Shown here: one piece after another, positions 8,362 to 19,568 of the stretch
How positions within the stretch are numbered: position 1 is the stretch's first letter
How the letters are laid out: every line of letters starts with the position of its first letter
DNA from: Prorocentrum cordatum
Lineage: Eukaryota > Sar > Dinophyceae > Prorocentrales > Prorocentraceae
Length of the DNA stretch: 59,955 bases
NCBI GenBank assembly: GCA_963575745.1
Contig: CAUYUJ010020720.1
Span: 1 to 59,955 of the forward strand
Reading direction: 5' to 3'
Notes under the pieces: model-generated
Databases searched by the model: none
Seen by the model: the letters and a program-made list of their open reading frames with translations, nothing else
What the model was told of the DNA's origin: nothing
Translations under genes and position numbers: made by a program

Positions 8362-9732
8362 AGCTCGATTGCACCGCAAGTTGCAACAGCGATCGTTGGG
8401 CCCGGTCCGCAGCGATCTGCAGCACAGATGCTTGATACATTGGCCTTCCATGCTACGCGTTGCCATCGCGCTGCTGAACAAGTCGCAGCGTTTTCGTCCG
8501 TTCGCAGTGTGCGGGCCAGCGCCCTTCTGCGCCGTTGCGCAGGATTTTCCGTTTGCCACGACCACGAAGAGAAAATACCATCGGGGTGTCATGGCCTTCT
8601 GTGGGTTCTGGAAGTAGCAGGGGAATGTTGCGCGAGGCTGCTTGAATGCATCTTTCTCTTCTTCCTCCATTCTTCCCACCATCCTCCTTCTCTCCCATTG
8701 TTTGGTGCCAGGCAGAGAGGGGCGTGGTCGGGTGGGCACTCTTCTGAGACGGCCTCTCAGAGCGGCGTTCAGCACAATCTCTCCTCCCCTCCTCCTTCTC
8801 GTCCTCCTTGTCTTTGTCACTGGGCGGAGGACGGGTGTTAAAGGGGTTAGGATGGGGGGATGGAAGGCGGAGGAGGAGGAGGCGAGGGAGGGGAGATTCG
8901 GGGAGGAGGGGAGGGGAAGGAGGAAGAGGAGGAGGAGGCGGAGGACGAGAGGTGAAGCAGAAAAAGGAGGAGGAGGAAGACTTCCCCAGAGCTCTCCAGA
9001 CTACTCCTTCCATAACCCGCCAGAGCGCCACCCAAAATGGTTGAACAACCTCTTTCATCGCCCCATTACTCTACCACTACTTCTACATGCTTGCTCCTTC
9101 ACCTCCTCTTTCTCCCTCTTGCTTTCTCTTCTCGGCGACCCGATTGGGGATCGCCCTCCTCTCCGCCCCTCCCCTCCTCTGTTCTTTACTCTCCCTCTCC
9201 CCCTCGGCCGATATGTCACTGGCTTGAAGTGACCTGGCACCCAGGGCCCAGTTGGTGCTAACTGTGTCGGGTTATTCGTTCGAGCAGCCAGCTGAAGGAT
9301 GGCGAAGGGCCTTGACGGGTATTAAGTGAGTACCTTACCTGCTTGCATCTTAGCCTGTATTTTCAGTATCTTCCCACGTTTCTTTGCCCTCCTCTGTTGT
9401 CCATGGTGTTTTGTACACCGAGCGGCTGCTGGAGCGTAGTAGGCCACATCGCGGCGGTTCAAGCTTAATCCACGTCCAAGCCCTCCGTTGACCCTCATTC
9501 CTTCCCACTTGTCGTTGTCCTCCTCCTCCTCCTCCTCCTCATCCTCGTTGTCCTCATCCTGCTCCTTCAGCTCTGCCAGGCATTCAGGTGGTGAGGGGGG
9601 GGAACTTCATCCATGCAGCGGATCTGGCGAATGGCATAGGCTCACCAGTCTGCGGGCTCGTTACTCTTTCCACCTTGGTTCTTGATTCTGGCCCCCCCCA
9701 TTCGTCCAGCCTAGCCTGTTCTCAGATCGGCC
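8362..9732. other. Downstream of symporter: no gene recognised
   Basis: Contains the presumed symporter 3' UTR, a GGA-rich patch (8868-8975), pyrimidine-rich sequence (9060-9210) and a (TCC)n run (9519-9545). The less repetitive 9240-9480 shows no domain or RNA I recognise. Open frames are low-complexity. Confidence 0.4.
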
Positions 9733-9919
9733 GCGAGCGAGGGGGGGGAAGTGAGAAGGAGACGGCCTTTTCAGAAGGTTCGGAAGTCCGCTGGCCTCCA
9801 GAGAAGTTCCCTAAGCTTTCCCAGAGACAAGAGCAACTTATCAGAAGTCGCGACGGCTTCTGCGAAATCCCGCCGCCTTCTGAGAAGGCTTTCTCCTTCT
9901 CATTCCCCCCCTCGCTCGC
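9733..9919. mobile_element. MITE family H, copy 1
   Basis: 187 bp with ~45-bp inverted ends. GCGAGCGAGGGGGGGGAAG then TGAGAAGGAGACGGCC on the left matches the reverse complement of the right end (GCGAGCGAGGGGGGAATGAG and on). The interior is rich in AGAAGG/CCTTCT blocks. A related element lies at 44392-44540. Confidence 0.7.
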
Positions 9920-10389
9920 CACCGATCCGAGGTGCCACCAATGGGAACCCCATCCGGATTCAAGCTGATGGTTTCTTAGCCGCTCCTCCTCCACTGCTGA
10001 TGCTCCTCCACCTGCTCCGTCTACAGTCAACGCGCATAGTAAGGACGCGCGCCTTTTCTAGGGGGTACCCCTGTGTCCTTGCTTCTGCGGCCCGTCCTTT
10101 GCCGTTTCCATTGGGGTTTTGGTCGCCCGCCACCCAACAAATCCCGATTTCGGCCTCCAAGGGTCTTGCGTCCTTACCGCCCGTCCTTACTATACGTTTT
10201 CACTGTACTCCTCTCCCGCCTCCTTCCTTCCGCCCCCCCCCCGCAGTGGGGACGACGTCCGCTACCATCTGCCTCTGGTGGCCTCCACTGGTCCAGGAGA
10301 GTGCCCTGGAGATTGCCAGACTGAGAGACTCCGCACCCAGCAGGGGCCCCAAAATCCAGAGGCCTTGATCTTCGGTCCCCTTGTTCCTC

Positions 10390-10482
10390 TTCCTCCTCCG
10401 TGCCTCCTGCTCCTGCTCCTCCTCCTCCTCCTCCTCCTCCTCCTCCTCCTCCTCCTGCTCCTCCTCCTCCCCCTCTTCTTCC
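10390..10482 (+). repeat. (TCC)n tract upstream of decayed LINE
   Basis: CTC/TCC repeats with a few CTG interruptions. It ends exactly where a spliced-leader relic begins. The preceding 9920-10389 is pyrimidine-rich with no gene recognised. Confidence 0.9.
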
Positions 10483-10504
10483 TCCGTAGCCGTCTTGGCT
10501 CAAC
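10483..10504 (+). other. Spliced-leader relic, 19/22 match
   Basis: TCCGTAGCCGTCTTGGCTCA followed by AC differs from the dinoflagellate spliced leader at three positions (10, 12 and 22). It lies at the 5' end of the decayed LINE that follows, as expected if a trans-spliced transcript was copied back into the genome. Confidence 0.75.
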
Positions 10505-13500
10505 ATGCATGTTTCCTGAGAAACCAAGTGGATACCGGTAGTCCGCGAACAGGGCTCGCTTGTTTCGGTGAGCTCCTGCAGGGGGGCAGTTGTCGCAGCA
10601 TGGCGGTCGGAGCCGGGGCTCCCAGCTGACGTTGCGGGAAGCGCCGCTAGAAGAACCTCGGTTGGCGCCTTCAGTGTCGCCAGGCAGACTGTTGAGGATA
10701 TTGAGCCGACGGGCGGGTCCCGAAGGGCAGCGATAACGCAGTCACGCAGTCAAGGCTGGTGGCGCGTGCGCTCATGGCCCTGCTGCTGCTTGCCGTCCTC
10801 CTCGTGGCGGCCAGGGAAGTGCTGGTACCCAGGCAGGTGGCAAGCCTCTTTGGGCTGGCGCAGGAGGGCCCGAGCTGGTGCCCCTCACCGAAGCTGCTCG
10901 TGCGATGTTTACGCAAATGTCGGACACCCAGTTCAACGAGCTGTCGGTGTCGATCGCGCTGGCCGACAAGCAGAGCCTCGTCCGTGCTCGCTTCCCTTCG
11001 CGCCAGCAGCTGGGCATGGTCAGCCCCATCAGTGCTGTCAAGTCGGCGCAGATCGCTGCGGATGAGGCGGGTCGGCGGCTCGACTAAGCCAAAAATGACT
11101 ACGAGAGGATGCAGAAAAAGTTGCTCAGGAGGTGCTCCTGACCGCTTACCAGCAGGCGAAGCTCCAAGAAGATCTCGACGCAGCCGTGGAGAAGGCGTGG
11201 AGGCGGGTGGCCAGGGCGAGGTTGCGGTGGTACTTCCTCGTGCAAGCCCGCTAGTCGCGTACGTCTGCCTGGCGAGGACAGTCACCGACAAGTGCAAGGG
11301 CGCCAGCCTTGACGAGCTGGCGGAGCCGCTGAAGCAGCTAGTCACGGCGCTCACCATGGACGCGGCGGCGGCGGTTGAGGCCAGGAAACGACCGGTGGCT
11401 CTTGTGGCCGCGGCGGCTTCTAGCGAAGGTGGTGCGCCTGCATCGGGAGCTGTCGCAGACGCAGAGGAGGCTGCCCCTGACATCTCCATGGAGGCCATTC
11501 TCTCGCTGGGCAGTCGAGGGGAGGCCGTCGCCAGCTTCAGCGGCGAGGGACAGTATATGCGCAAGTGGCTGGAGCAGTTCAATGAGCACTGCAAAGAGGC
11601 GGACCGACAGAAGGCGCGTTTGGGGTAACCTTCGAATGGGAGCTTGGCACACTGAACTTCAAAACCTGCTCGAACTTGGACAAGTCTATGGGGTCCGACT
11701 TGTCGGGTTGCGACGCCGCTTTGTTCCAGGCCCCCCCCCCATGAGCGCACCACCAGCGTGGAAGCGGAGTTGCGACGTCCGTCGTGGCTAGCGTGCTTGT
11801 GGTGCCGAGGCAGTGCCGTCGCACGCTGGGGTCTTGCGTCTGGCGGGCTACTGGCGCATGCACGCGAGCATCGCGGACTGGCCGCGATGCTTCGGCAAGG
11901 GCGCGCTCAGGTTCATCATCATGCTGGGGTGGCCCGTGGAGCAGTCGTGGTTGGGGATGTGTATCTGGAATGTGGAGTCGGAGTTCTTTCGTTCATTTAG
12001 TCTGCTCTGCGTGAGCTGGCGGGGCGCCTGCCTGGCTATTTTCGGCTGCCATGCGTGATCGACGGGGGCTTCGACGTTGCCACTGCCGAGCCGAAGCAGG
12101 GCGAGGTGCTGCGCTACTTCGACGCGGTCGCCGTCAGCATGTTAGAGGCTACGCGTGAGCGGTCTCAGCGCTCCATCAACATGTTTACGGTGCCCATTGG
12201 GTGCGTGTGGTGGGGGTGCAAGTGGCGGCTGCCTCCCGAGTGCACCCGCGTCGGCCTATGGTGCTGACGGCGCAGGCTGACAAGGAGCGGCTGGATCCGC
12301 ATCATGGACGGTCGATCTTCGGCTCTTTCCGGTCGAGCGACCTGCTTGCTTTCCGGTCGAGCGATCGCGCCGAGAGCTGGGGGCGCGTCCCTCCGCTGAC
12401 GGCGACGGCCGCGAGGCTCTCCGTATTGGAGGAAGTCCGTCCCCGAGGCCTCGGAGTTTGCCCGCTGCGTCGGGGGCGCGGCAGTCGCAGCGCGGCGGCG
12501 ACGTGGCAGTCTACAAACGCCCTGCTAGTCCCGAAAGAGGCCACCTGCAGGGCGCCCAGCTTGGGCCACCCACGGCGCGCTGCCGCGGGGCGTCCGCCCA
12601 GATGTCCCTGGAAGTCTCCCCGGCAGCATCTACAGCGAGGTCCCGGAAGGCCGCCGCTGGAAGTGCTTCGAGCAGCTTGCGCGGTCAGCTCACGCTCGCG
12701 CCGCAGCGATTCTTGGCAAGGCCGAGGAGAAGTGGGCGGACGTCCGCCGCGGCGATTACAAGGCCGAGCACGCTGGCCGTGGGCGCGCTTTTCAGCCTCG
12801 CCGGTTTCAACAGGTACTTGTTCGCGCTGCTCGATCGCCGCGCGCCCCCGTCGATCGAGGCGGCCTGGCTCTTCCGCATCGCTGCGGGCGCCAAGGACAT
12901 CGCCGACGTCGGCCAGGTCCAGAGGCGCATCGCTGGGATTGCAGGCCTGCGCGGTCTGCTGGGGAAGGCGCCTAAGTTCGCGAAGGAGTTGCTTTGCGGA
13001 GGGTCTGATCCCGCGGACACCTTTGCGAGCCGATGGTGGCTGCTCCATGGCAATTCACGCGCGGGGTAAGTCGATCCCGCGCAGCTCGCCACCCTGGGGC
13101 AGAACTGCCGCGACGGCTCCCTGAAGCTCGCGAAGCGGGACGCGGCTGCGCGTGAGACGCGCTTCAGAGAGCGGATTGGGCAGCAGGCTGCCAGCGGCGG
13201 CGGGGGCGGCCACGCGCGCTGTCCCTGGCGTGGCCGGGCGGCGCCGGCGACGCCGTCGCCGCGGCCGCGGGCGCCTGCGGTGGCGAGGTTATTTTCGAGC
13301 CCGCGGACTTCGGCCTGGAAGCGCCGGAGCAGGCGATAGAACCGTTGGAGTGGCGGCGCATCGCAGCGGAACAGGCCAGGCGGCATTGGCCTTCTGACTT
13401 CGGCGAGATGCCTCAAGGGCCTAGCCTTGCTGAGCCGCGCATGGTGCTGCGCTTCTTCAAGAAGCCCACGGCCGCGTCCTTCTGCTCGGCGCGCCCGCGC

Positions 13501-13850
13501 CCGTTCGACGATCTGCGCGACGCGGCGCTGGAGGTGGTCGTCGACGTCGTCGCGGCCGTCGAGCGCGATGTTATCTGGCCAGAGCAGACCGCCAATATCC
13601 GTGTCGCCATAAGCGGCTGGCATGCGCGCGGCCACTGGCGCTCTCAGTTGCGATGGCGCGCGTCCAAGCAAGATTTCGTCGACGCGCCGCTCGCGGATGG
13701 GAGCGGCGCAACGACGGTCTGCGCTGGCGGGCAGCGGCTGGCTGCAGCAGCGAAAGAGCGGTCTGGCACCAGGCCGCGATTGGCGGGCGGGCCGCGCAGC
13801 GCGAGAAGGGCGCCATCAGGGAGGCGACTCAGGCTTTCAGGTGCAAGGGT
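10505..13850 (+). pseudogene. Decayed dinoflagellate-type LINE
   Basis: Same order of parts as the better-preserved LINE at 45.2-51.4 kb, spread over several frames with many stops. ORF1-like remnants lie at 10878-11628 (FNELSVSIALADKQSLVRAR; FSGEGQYMRKWLEQFNEHCK). An endonuclease-like remnant is at about 12030-12290 (FRLPCVIDGGFDVATAEP for the G-G-D-W/F-N motif, then HPRRPMVL for the HRP motif). Pre-RT remnants include SEVPEGRRWKCFEQLARSAH (near 12635) and AARETRFREWIGQQAA (near 13150). The start of the RT appears near 13505-13640 (LRDAALEVVVDVVAAVERDV then IWPEQTANIRVAISG). No intact catalytic RT motif was found. Assignment rests on parallel order and resemblance to related elements. Confidence 0.6.
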
Positions 13851-15265
13851 CTGACCAGGCGTCTGCATGTTTGTTGTTTTCGGAATGGAGTAGGGGCGTT
13901 TTGGGTCTTGTGTCTGCTTGCTGTTTTGACGGCCTTGGCTGTGCTGCGCCAGCGGGCTTTCTGGGGCCACCTTGAGGGGCGCCCCGTGGGCGCCCTCGAT
14001 CTCGCCCGATCGAGGCTCCAACGGGGATTGAGGCGGCGGAGCGATTGGCCGCCGCGCCCCAGCTGCTGCTGAAGGTGATGGGACTAAGGCGACGCCCGCC
14101 CAGACGTTCCCGACGCCGGAGGCCTCCCTGAGAGCATCTACAACGAGATCCCGGAAGGCTGCCGCGGGGGGCCAGGCTGCCGTCGTGGGTGTCTGCTGGA
14201 GCGAGCGCTGTGTCGCATGCCGCGTGGGCTCCTCATGACGTCCAGGTCAGAACAGATATGACGGATTGGAAGTCATCATGGTTGCCTTTCCCCCGGTTTC
14301 AGGCGAGCTGCTCCTGGGCGTGTCGCAGTGCGAGGGCGAGCGCAAGCGCCGCGCCAGTGCCGGCTGGTCCGTTGTGGCGCTGCAGACCCGCGCTGAAGTG
14401 CTCCTCGTGGGGGTCCTGGCCATGGTGGCCAGCGCCTGCAGGCGCATTCGCGGCGGCCCGGTCGCTTTTGTGGCGAGAGCTGTGGATGCTGCTGGGCAAG
14501 TTTGGAGGCCTGGGTGGGCGTGGGCTGCTGCTCCGGAAGGTGCCTGCCCATCGGGCCCGCTGCCAGGTCGCCGAGGGCAAGGTCAGCCACCGCGACCGGT
14601 GCGGCCACCAGCTCGCGGGCAGAGCGGACAAGCGCGCAGCCGCGCGTGGCAGGCTGGGCCTTCCTTGACGAGCCGCAGCAAGATGGTCGAGTGCGTGGCC
14701 GGGCTGGTCGCTGCAGCGGGCGCGGCGGTCGGCGGCGCGGGCGCCGCCCGCCGCGTGCCCAGGCCCAGCGAGCCAGACCCCAAGAATGCCCTGGCACCCG
14801 TTGCTGCCTGGTCTGCGGGGCCACAGGGGCGGCCCGCCCCAGCTCCTCCCGCCATGCCTCCTGGGCGCCCTCCAAGAAGGACCAGGCGTTGCCCAGCAGG
14901 TTGGCCAAGAGAGGGCGGCCGCCGGGGGGCGGGCAGAGCTCCGTCGCTGTGGAGCCCCAGCGGATCGACGAGGCGGAGCTGGCTCCGACGGCCGCGCGGG
15001 CGGCCAGCTCGGCGCGCAGATCCTCGTCGGCGCAAGGCGTCCTAGCGAAGTCGCTGGAGGCTCAGGGCCCCCGCGGCCCGCGCCGTCCGCCGCTCGCTCA
15101 TGCCCCTGTCCTCCTCCTGCGGCACTCACAGCTGAGCGGGAAACTGCAGTGCGCCGCGCGGCAGAGCAGGGCACGTTCCATCTGGTTTTGCCCGCCCCTT
15201 CCGCCCAGTCCACCTCGGCAGTTCCACCCTTCCCTCGCCTGCTTCGACTCGTGCTCCTCCCCCGT
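13851..15265. other. 3' part of decayed LINE and unassigned GC-rich DNA
   Basis: A block at about 14130-14165 (AGCATCTACAACGAGATCCC and on) repeats 12624-12657 of the decayed LINE with few changes, so LINE-derived sequence continues or was duplicated. From 14200 to 15265 several long frames exist on both strands, but none carries a motif I recognise and all are Arg/Ala/Pro-rich. Confidence 0.4.
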
Positions 15266-15405
15266 TTCTCGTCCTCCTCCTCCTCCTCCTCCTCCTCCGC
15301 CTCCTCCTCCTCTTCCTCCTCTTCGTTTCCCGCCTCCTCCTTATGATCCTCTTTGTCCTCCTCTTCCTCCTCCTCTTCCTCCTCCTCCCCCACCTTTCCC
15401 TCTAC
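15266..15405 (+). repeat. (TCC)n tract downstream of decayed LINE
   Basis: TCC/CTC repeats with GCC and TTC interruptions. With 10390-10482 it brackets the decayed LINE. Confidence 0.9.
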
Positions 15406-15509
15406 AGTTGCACAGTAGGCATACTAGTTTCCTCTCCCCCCTGATTACGTCCAAAAGATGTCCAGCCCCCTCCGCGTTTTGTTTTTGCACAGGATTCCTG
15501 GGAGTTGGG

Positions 15510-15670
15510 TGTTCGCTTGGGGCGCGTTCCCCACATGTTGTTCCCGCTGAAGCGCTGGCCTCATTTTCGGGCTTCTACTCGTTACGAATCGTGCTCCGGT
15601 GCAGCGTTGGCCTCATTTCCGCGCTTCTGCTCGTTCCGAATCTTGCTCCCGCTGCAGCGCCGGCGTCATG
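15510..15670 (+). repeat. ~56-bp tandem duplication
   Basis: GCTGGCCTCATTTTCGGGCT and the next ~30 bp recur ~56 bp later as GTTGGCCTCATTTCCGCGCT, with a partial third unit (CTGCAGCGCCGGCGTCATG). The rest of 15406-16015 holds no recognised gene; 15835-15910 has short GCTATGTCATGCTACG-type repeats. Confidence 0.7.
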
Positions 15671-16014
15671 ATTTCCAGTGCCATGCGTGGCATGGTTTTC
15701 GGTCCTTCCAAATCGGCCCCAAGATCTAAAAGACGCTTCCCCCCCGAAAAGACCATCGAACATGTCACATTCGATGTCGATTTGTAAATTCTGGGGCCGC
15801 AAAGGCCCCCCCCCCCCAGTTTGTGGCGTCGCCACGCCATGCTATGTCATGCTACGTGCTGACCTTTTAACGCCTTGCTACGTCATGTCATGCTATGGCA
15901 TGCAATGACACCCGACTGTGCGAATAGAACAGAGATCCACGCCATGGTAAAAAGGGATGGGAGGGAGGGGTAGGACGTCAGATAGGACGCGAGCGCACCT
16001 TCCTTGCCCTCCTC

Positions 16015-16150
16015 CCCCTTCCCCCTCCTCCTCCTCCTTCCCCTCCGCTCCTTTCTCCTCCTCTTCCTCTTTTTCCTCCTCCTCCGCCGAGTTGCCCTTT
16101 TGCCATGCTCGGTTCGGATCCTCCTCCGCCTCCTCCTTGTTCTTCTCCCC
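16015..16150 (+). repeat. TCC-rich tract upstream of composite repeat C copy 1
   Basis: Irregular TCC/CCT runs with CCG and TTT interruptions. Confidence 0.8.
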
Positions 16151-16269
16151 TTCATCCATCCCTTTCTCTTGTGACTAACTCCTCCCTGTTGCACCCCCAG
16201 GCGTGTGGGCAGGGCGGGCCGGGGGCGTGTTGCCTGACGCTTCCTCACCACGTACCATCCTGAAGCTGG

Positions 16270-16940
16270 GAATTTGCAGCAGCTTCACGGATGGGGGGGC
16301 GGGCGCCATGTTCGAAGTGTGCGCCTTGCCGTGGCGCCGCGCACAGTCGTTTCGAATTCTGCAGTAGTGTCGAGGAGATGGGCGGCGGGCCGCTCTCTCA
16401 GAACGTGCCTCTCGCTCGAGCGGCGCGCGCGCCTGTTGTCGAAGTTTGCGGCAGCTTCGGGGATGAAGGCCGGCTCTTCTCAAAGGGTGTCTTTCGTCTT
16501 GGCGCCGCGCACCTTTTGTTCAAGAGTGCCACCGATTCAACGGTCCGCATGGTCGAGGTCCCAGGAGCGGTGTCCTGGCGAGAACTGTTGCTTGTCAGGG
16601 CGCAGCAGTCGCGTGGATTCGCGACGCGGAAGTCCCAGGAATGGTGACGCACCAGTAACGCTGGCTCGTGGTGCTGCCGTCCCAGGCGTGGTGTCTGGAC
16701 AAGAGTGGGGATTATCTGGGTGCAACAATCGCATTGGCCCGCTGTGTTGAAGTCCCAGGGTCTGTGTTTTGGTACGATTGGGGATTCTTACGCGGTTGTC
16801 TTCTAAATGATGGGCCAGGTCTTACAAAGACAATCAAGTCTCGCAGGTCCTTATGACCCTATGAAGAGGGAACTTTGAGGGAGGGTTGACTGCAACATCG
16901 TTGATGCGTCTTGAATTTGCACTGGTCCTCCTCTCCTCCT
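16270..16940 (+). repeat. Composite repeat C, copy 1
   Basis: About 650 bp, homologous to the reverse complement of 38935-39545. First comes a two- to three-fold ~100-bp unit: GCAGCTTCACGGATG, then GGCGGGC, CTCTCGC, GGCGCCGCGCA. Next are repeats beginning GAAGTCCCAGG or GGTCCCAGG. A conserved tail runs GAGGGAGGGTTGACTGCAAC, ATCGTTGATGCGTCTTG, AATTTGCACTGGTCCTCC and passes into TCC repeats. No coding potential recognised. Confidence 0.7.
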
Positions 16941-17512
16941 CTCCCGCCCTCTCCACTCCGCCGCCCATCATCCCGTGGCAGTCCCACACACGCGGCAGTC
17001 CCTCTGGCACACAGCCCGACCGCCACAGCCCCGTCGCTGGCCCAACCCTTCCCCCTCTGCTCATCCTCCTCGACCTCCCCCCCCAGCAGCAGCAGTGGCG
17101 AACCATCGTGCTTACCGTGACCGCCGACTTCTCTTGGGCACGCTCCACCTCCTCTCAGGATGCGGCTCCCAGGAGATCGCTTTCCGCAGCAGCGCCGGCA
17201 CATCCGTGGTCGAAAGCCGGCCCAATCCCGTGGAATCCCGCTCCATGCTGGGCCCAGTCCGGCTCCGTCGGGATCAATCCATCGGGCTCCCAGAAGTTGC
17301 GGCCCTCCCAGACATCCGGCTGCTCCAATTGTCTGGGTGCGTGGACCCAGGAGGCCTGGACCACTCCCCTGGGACCGGTTTTTCGCCCTGCGTCGTTTTT
17401 TGACGCTCCCGAGGCCTGGCGAGGGCCCCCGGAGGCGGAAAACTGGCAAACACCGCCCGCTCCAATTTTTTTGGAGCGTCGGATCTCAGGGCTGGGAGAA
17501 GTAAAAGGACAC

Positions 17513-17628
17513 GGATGCCACTGCTCCCTGGACCTCTCCCAGGGGTCGTTCTGACCAGGACTTCGCGGCGAACCCTGCCGTGGCGACGAGGGCTCTCCAG
17601 GACGAGCAGCGGTGCCGGTGCCGTTGCC
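17513..17628 (-). mobile_element. MITE family B, copy 1
   Basis: The reverse complement matches the elements at 38656-38800 and 44118-44306: GAGAGCCCTCGTCGCCACG, GGCAGGGTTCGCC, CTGGTCAGAACG, CTGGGAGAGGTCCAGGGAGC. Its ends (GGACACGGATGCC and GGTGCCGGTGCCG) are degenerate inverted repeats of the family ends. Confidence 0.6.
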
Positions 17629-17655
17629 TCCTCGGATCTTCCTCCACCCCGTTCC

Positions 17656-17779
17656 CCCTAAAAACCCTAAAGACCTTAACAAAACCCTAAAAGCCCTAAA
17701 AGCCCTAAGAGCCATAAAAACCCTAAAGACCCTAAAAACCCCCCAAACCCTGAAAATCCTAAAAGCCCTAAAATCCGGG
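17656..17779 (+). repeat. Degenerate CCCTAAA telomere-like tract
   Basis: About 124 bp made of CCCTAAA, CCCTAAAAG and CCCTAAGAG units. The complement reads TTTAGGG, the plant-type telomere repeat also reported for dinoflagellates. The degeneracy and internal position indicate an interstitial relic, not a chromosome end. Confidence 0.7.
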
Positions 17780-18244
17780 TTAGCCTGCAGGCCCTCTCCC
17801 GCTCGTCCCTGCCGGCGCCATGGCAGCGAGCCGTCGTGCCTGCCGTGGCGCCGACCCCTCTCGGGCGCGCTCCCCAGACCCCCGGCAGCGCTATAGCTTT
17901 TCACGATGTGTGGGCCCCCTTCCCCTGGGACTGTTCATCCCGAGCAGTTTCTTGACAGTCCCGAGGCCCCGCGAAGGCCCCCTGAGGCCGGACACATCCA
18001 GAAGCCTCCCGTCATGGTTTTGTTCTCGGCGCCACGGGGCCTGGGCCGCCTCCTCCCTGCAGGCCGAAGGAGTCCACATCTCACGAAGCTTCGCTAGCGC
18101 CAAAAACGCAAACAAGGGAAGCTGGTCTGCGATGGCGAAACTGGTGGGCTGCTCGTCGGGGTGTAGCAGGTTGCGCCCTCCTGGTCATCCAACCTTCTCC
18201 ATCCCGAAACACGCCAGACACTCCTAGCGAAGGCGCGTGTCCCT

Positions 18245-18500
18245 CATGCGATCGTCTTCTTATTCACTGGTTTGCCGATCGGCGCGGGCCCTCGCACCCC
18301 GCCCCTCCCCCCCCCCATGGAGTAGGTCTTGGCTGTTTTTGGCGCCTGTTTCGAACAGGTGGCGCCTTCCCCACAGGACGCATTGTTGCAAACAGTCGCA
18401 TGAAGCAGAGGCCCAGAGCCAGACCCCCCCCCCCTCCCCCACTTCCCTCCCGCCCACTCTCGGAAACAGGCCGGATCCGAACACGTTCGCCATGTGATGT
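18245..18500 (+). repeat. Repeat family D, copy 1
   Basis: About 250 bp matching 53310-53560. Shared blocks are GCGATCG, TGCCGATCGGCGCGGGCCCT, TCTTGGCT, GGCGCCTGTTTCGA, CCACAGGACGCA, GCAAACAGTCGCAT and GAGCCAGACCCCCC. No frame is conserved well enough to call coding. Confidence 0.7.
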
Positions 18501-18767
18501 GAATCTTTCCAACCTGTAGACCCTTCCCCAGACCCCCGACGTCGTGATTTTTTCATGACGCCGACCCTCGAGGGTCTCGACCCCTTCCCCGGGACCGGTT
18601 TCTCGCCCCGAGCCGTTTGCTCCACGGCCCCGAGGCCCGGCGAGGGCCTTCAGAGGCCGAAGATGGCCAAACACCTCCCGTGGCGATTTCTTGCCCTAAC
18701 TCGAGGGGGCCTGGCTTCGCCGCTCGCCCCAGCCGGTGCAGCCGCAGCAGCCGCCGCCGCCTTTCAG

Positions 18768-18928
18768 GAGGGAAAAAAAAACACACAGACACAATGAATC
18801 TTCGATTCCCCCGAAGATATGGGAAACTATGGGAAGTGGGGGGGGAGACAGAAACCCAGAAAAGATGAGAAAATATGGGGAATCTTTTTCTTTGTGTGTA
18901 TTTGTTTGTGTGCCCCAGGGCCCCTTCA
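18768..18928 (+). mobile_element. Intron-like repeat family A, copy 2
   Basis: Complete copy: TTTCAG|GAGGGAAAAA, CACACAGACACAATGAATC, GAAGATATGGGAAACTATGG, GAAGTGGGGGGGGAGAC, AAATATGGGGAATC, TGTGTGTATTTGTTTGTGTG and a GGGCCCCTTCA end. The left border follows a polypyrimidine-CAG. Confidence 0.85.
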
Positions 18929-19111
18929 CCCTCCTCGCGCCGCGCGCGCGCGCGCCCCGCCCGGGCTCAGCGGCTCCGCGGCCGCCCCCCGCCCGCCGAG
19001 CAGCGGCGCGCGGCCCGGCGGGCGCCGCAGGGCGGCGCCCGCTCCCCGGGGAGCCATGGAGCCCCCCGTGTCGCCCTCGTACCCCCGCGAGGCGATGGGC
19101 TCCCAGACCCC

Positions 19112-19275
<164 letters not shown>

Positions 19276-19568
19276 TATGTATTCGGAGGTGGATAGACCT
19301 CCTACCCTGACACGTCGATTAGCGAACTGGCCGTTTTCGGTTCGCGAGAGGGCGTCGCGGCCGTCATGTTTGCGGGTCCAGGTCCGTCGGTTTCGGTTCT
19401 AGGCCGTTTTCGCTAAAGGGAGGTTTACTAAAGGGAGATTTGTCCGCCGCCGACGTATAGATATAATTATATGTATAGATCTCAGAATGAAGGGGCCGAA
19501 CGGTCATTCCTTGTCCGTGGGTGCGTGGCTGAAGTGGGGATCTGTGGTGAGGATTCTGCTTGTTGGGC

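Larger units (their letters stand above)
17359..18690 (+). repeat. Three copies of a ~95-bp repeat (family G)
   Basis: Copies at about 17360-17455, 17917-18010 and 18575-18690 share CCCCTGGGACCGGTTTTTCG, CCCCGAGGCC, GGCGAGGGCC and, in the first and third, a GGCAAACACC / GGCCAAACACC end. Between them lie unrelated repeats. No gene is recognised in 16941-18767. Confidence 0.6.

Noticed and set aside
11078-11103. Minus-strand match to the spliced leader (GTAGTCATTTTTGGCTTAG)
   Set aside because: It needs an inserted T and several changes, is on the wrong strand for the element, and lies within ORF1-like coding remnants (KNDYERMQKKL); judged chance.
14299-15393. 364-codon minus-strand frame and overlapping plus-strand frames
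   Set aside because: Arg/Ala/Pro-rich with a poly-Glu start from the TCC tract; no recognised motif on either strand.
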